64,000 bases of DNA from Amoebophrya sp. A120 (taxonomy: Eukaryota > Sar > Dinophyceae > Syndiniales > Amoebophryaceae): contig CAJINV010000021.1 in assembly GCA_905178155.1 (NCBI GenBank), forward strand, positions 545,530 to 609,529. The letters are read 5' to 3'. Position 1 is the first letter of the stretch, and each line of letters opens with the position of its first letter. The translations under genes were made by a program, and so were the position numbers. The notes under the pieces were generated by a model, which saw only the letters and a program-made list of their open reading frames with translations, did no database searches and had not been told where the DNA came from. Shown here piece by piece: positions 62,401 to 64,000 of the stretch.

Positions 62401-64000
62401 TATCCTGTGCAAAAGTATCGCACTCGTATTGCAATCAAAATCATGCATTGCAAAAAATCTTTTTCTTAAAGGTGAATTCGCATATACAAGTTCTTTTATT
62501 TTTCATGCTGAGGAAATCTGTAATGCATTTATACGAGTACGATGCTGTTGCAGTGCATACACACTGTCTCGCTGCAACAGCGCCAGGTACCGGCGGCCGC
62601 TGTCGCTCCAGGTAGGAATTCGATCGTAAAAGCCTTGGAACTTGATGCGCCAGTCCTCGAGAAGAAGCTGGACACCAGCTCGTGGGTCGTTGTGCAACAG
62701 GCTGGACATAAATGAGGATCGATCTTCGCTGGAGGATGACGTTGGACTTGGTTGAAGAAGGTCAGCAGATGTAGTTGCTGTTGCACTACCTCCAGCGCCA
62801 TAGTCATGAGTCTGGACCGCGTCAGAATTATTTTTACCCGCTCGTTCAGAGGACACCTGAGGCACAGGCTCGTCACGTCTGAACCAGTTTCCTGAAGACC
62901 CCTGCTGAAACGCCGCGAGTACGGCAATGTGGGCCAGGCAGAAACTGAGTCGCGCCAGGTCCTCGAGGGTGCAACTGCGGGGTAGGAGGGATACGAAAAT
63001 AAATTGGCCGGTGAACAGCACGGCAGAGAACGCTGCGAAAACGGCCACAATCCCGAGGGAAACGAAAGTTGAGGCGACCGGGTCGTCCCAGAGTAGGACG
63101 TTGTAGCACTTTTCGCACACATCCAGCATGCCGAGAAAAAATTCCGCCTGTTCCAGCACGACGGCCGTGGTAGGCAGTTTTTTCGACAGCATCAACGCTT
63201 TTTCTCGCTGGCTCCCCAGGATCCAGTGCAAAATTATCGTTCTCGTAGTATTCGCAACCATGCATGACAAATCTCCCTCACAAGGTACATCACCATGACG
63301 AATTCCCGCCTCTGTCATTCTGAGCTAACTTGTATTGCAAAAATTACGTAGCTTCTACTAGTACCAGTACGATAGTACTATCGCATTTCATACCCACCAG
63401 CGGCGTCCGCTCGTGCTCCCAGACCACCCAGCCTCGGGAGGCGGCGGAGAGAGTCGTCGGGACGTCAGAGCACCAGCGCCCGCCTTGTTCTTGTCCTGTC
63501 GCGGCTGACGACGACGAAGAAGAGCCACGGCTGCCACCTGGGCTACCATTTAATATCACCTGCTCGAAGTAAAGAGGGTTTTTCCGTCGATTCTGGCCGA
63601 CGATGTAGACGAGCAGCAGAGCAAAAGCGAGGGGAAACAGCGTCCAGTGCAGTGCGTAGTAGGCGTATCCAAAAAAAAAACTGTGTAAGTGTAACTTTTT
63701 TGCAGGACTAGCATCACAGATTTGTTTTGCATGACAGAGAACCTGTCATGCGTAGCTAGTACGCGAAAACACGTATTAAAAAAACAGCCTCTGATGCATA
63801 TCCGGCATGACAAGTGTAACTGTTTTGCAATAGCTGCAAGACAAAGTTGCACTTACACAGTTTTTTTCTTGCATAAGGCGAGAAAGAAAAGCCCGTTCCG
63901 GTAAATAATTCTGGTCGTCTGCCTGTAGTACAAGAACGCCGGTCCATGTCTGAGTAGATCATTCTCATTGCTGCTAGTAGTAGTAGTTCTAGAGGAACTA
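62330..64000 (-). CDS. multi-pass membrane protein, N-terminal part outside window
   Basis: Open at the right edge. Reads DLLRHGPAFLYYRQTTRIIY, RNGLFFLAYYALHWTLFPLA (span), NRRKNPLYFEQVILNG, a Ser-rich loop, EQAEFFLGMLDVCEKCYNVL, two spans (ASTFVSLGIVAVFAAFSAVL; FCLAHIAVLAAF) and a cytosolic tail ending AFDRYLQVRLEEETSAS with TGA at 62330-62332. The WDDP-then-span arrangement recalls C2-domain membrane proteins of the MCTP/ferlin type, but no C2 domain is in the window and the resemblance is weak. Three introners interrupt it. Confidence 0.6.
62401..62559. mobile_element. introner (family 1) with known empty site
   Basis: Starts TATCCTGTGCAAAAGTATCG, ends GCTGTTGCAGTGCATA; TSD CACAC on both sides. 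Removal gives LLQRDSVAESKAFDRY; the paralogous segment at 58128 has the unfilled site. Confidence 0.95.
63220..63392. mobile_element. introner (family 1) in membrane protein gene
   Basis: Left end degenerate (GATCCAGTGCAAAATTATCG), right end CTATCGCATTTCATA; TSD CCCAG/CCCAC (4 of 5). Removal gives ERTPLVGSQREKA. Confidence 0.83.
63666..63875. mobile_element. introner (family 3) in membrane protein gene
   Basis: Starts TATCCAAAAAAAAAACTGTG, ends CAGTTTTTTTCTTGCATA; TSD AGGCG on both sides. Removal gives GLFFLAYYALHW across a membrane span. Confidence 0.92.

Overview
This window looks like nuclear DNA of a protist, most likely an alveolate and, by inference, a dinoflagellate of the syndinian (Amoebophrya-like) type. 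The reasons are that every recognisable host gene lies on the minus strand (an approximately 64 kb unidirectional block), several proteins carry EF-hand motifs, a selenophosphate synthetase is fused to a flavin oxidoreductase, and the genes are riddled with transposon-like introns (introners). Mobile introners are known from Aureococcus, Micromonas and dinoflagellates; the species assignment here is a guess.

Layout (plus-strand coordinates; host genes run right to left): an F-box-like protein (124-1470); a secreted EF-hand-like protein (1970-3503); an oxidoreductase-SelD fusion (5003-17427) with an intact Ty1/copia retrotransposon (6632-12910) nested inside one of its introners; two tandem glycoside hydrolase family 5 genes whose catalytic barrel is interrupted by a multi-pass membrane insertion (18179-24441, holding minisatellites and an N gap, and 25035-28654); a tail-anchored protein with a possible degenerate G domain (28922-31757); a single-pass membrane protein (32737-34223); an SLC35F-type transporter (36427-38736); a helical/EF-hand-like protein (39547-45093); a very large low-complexity protein (46049-57621); a doubtful last exon (58654-59040); a secreted EF-hand protein (59714-61756); and a multi-pass membrane protein running off the right edge (62330-64000). 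Two segmental duplications each carry the 3' end of a gene plus the adjacent spacer.

The main discovery is 35 introners, all but one inside recognisable genes. Each has terminal inverted repeats, usually TAT(G/C)C...G(G/C)ATA, and is flanked by a 5-bp target-site duplication (22 perfect, 13 with one mismatch). In every case I traced, deleting the element plus one copy of the duplication restores an open frame, and in the SelD fusion and GH5 genes it restores conserved family motifs. At most 3 of the 35 could be spliced as GT-AG (2 more as GC-AG), whereas ordinary GT-AG introns occur in the same genes. A paralogous empty site (58128-58132 versus 62396-62564) shows one insertion directly. Four elements are long (0.6-1.8 kb) with GC-rich or tandem-repeat cargo. 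I saw no tRNA, rRNA, CRISPR or transposase gene.
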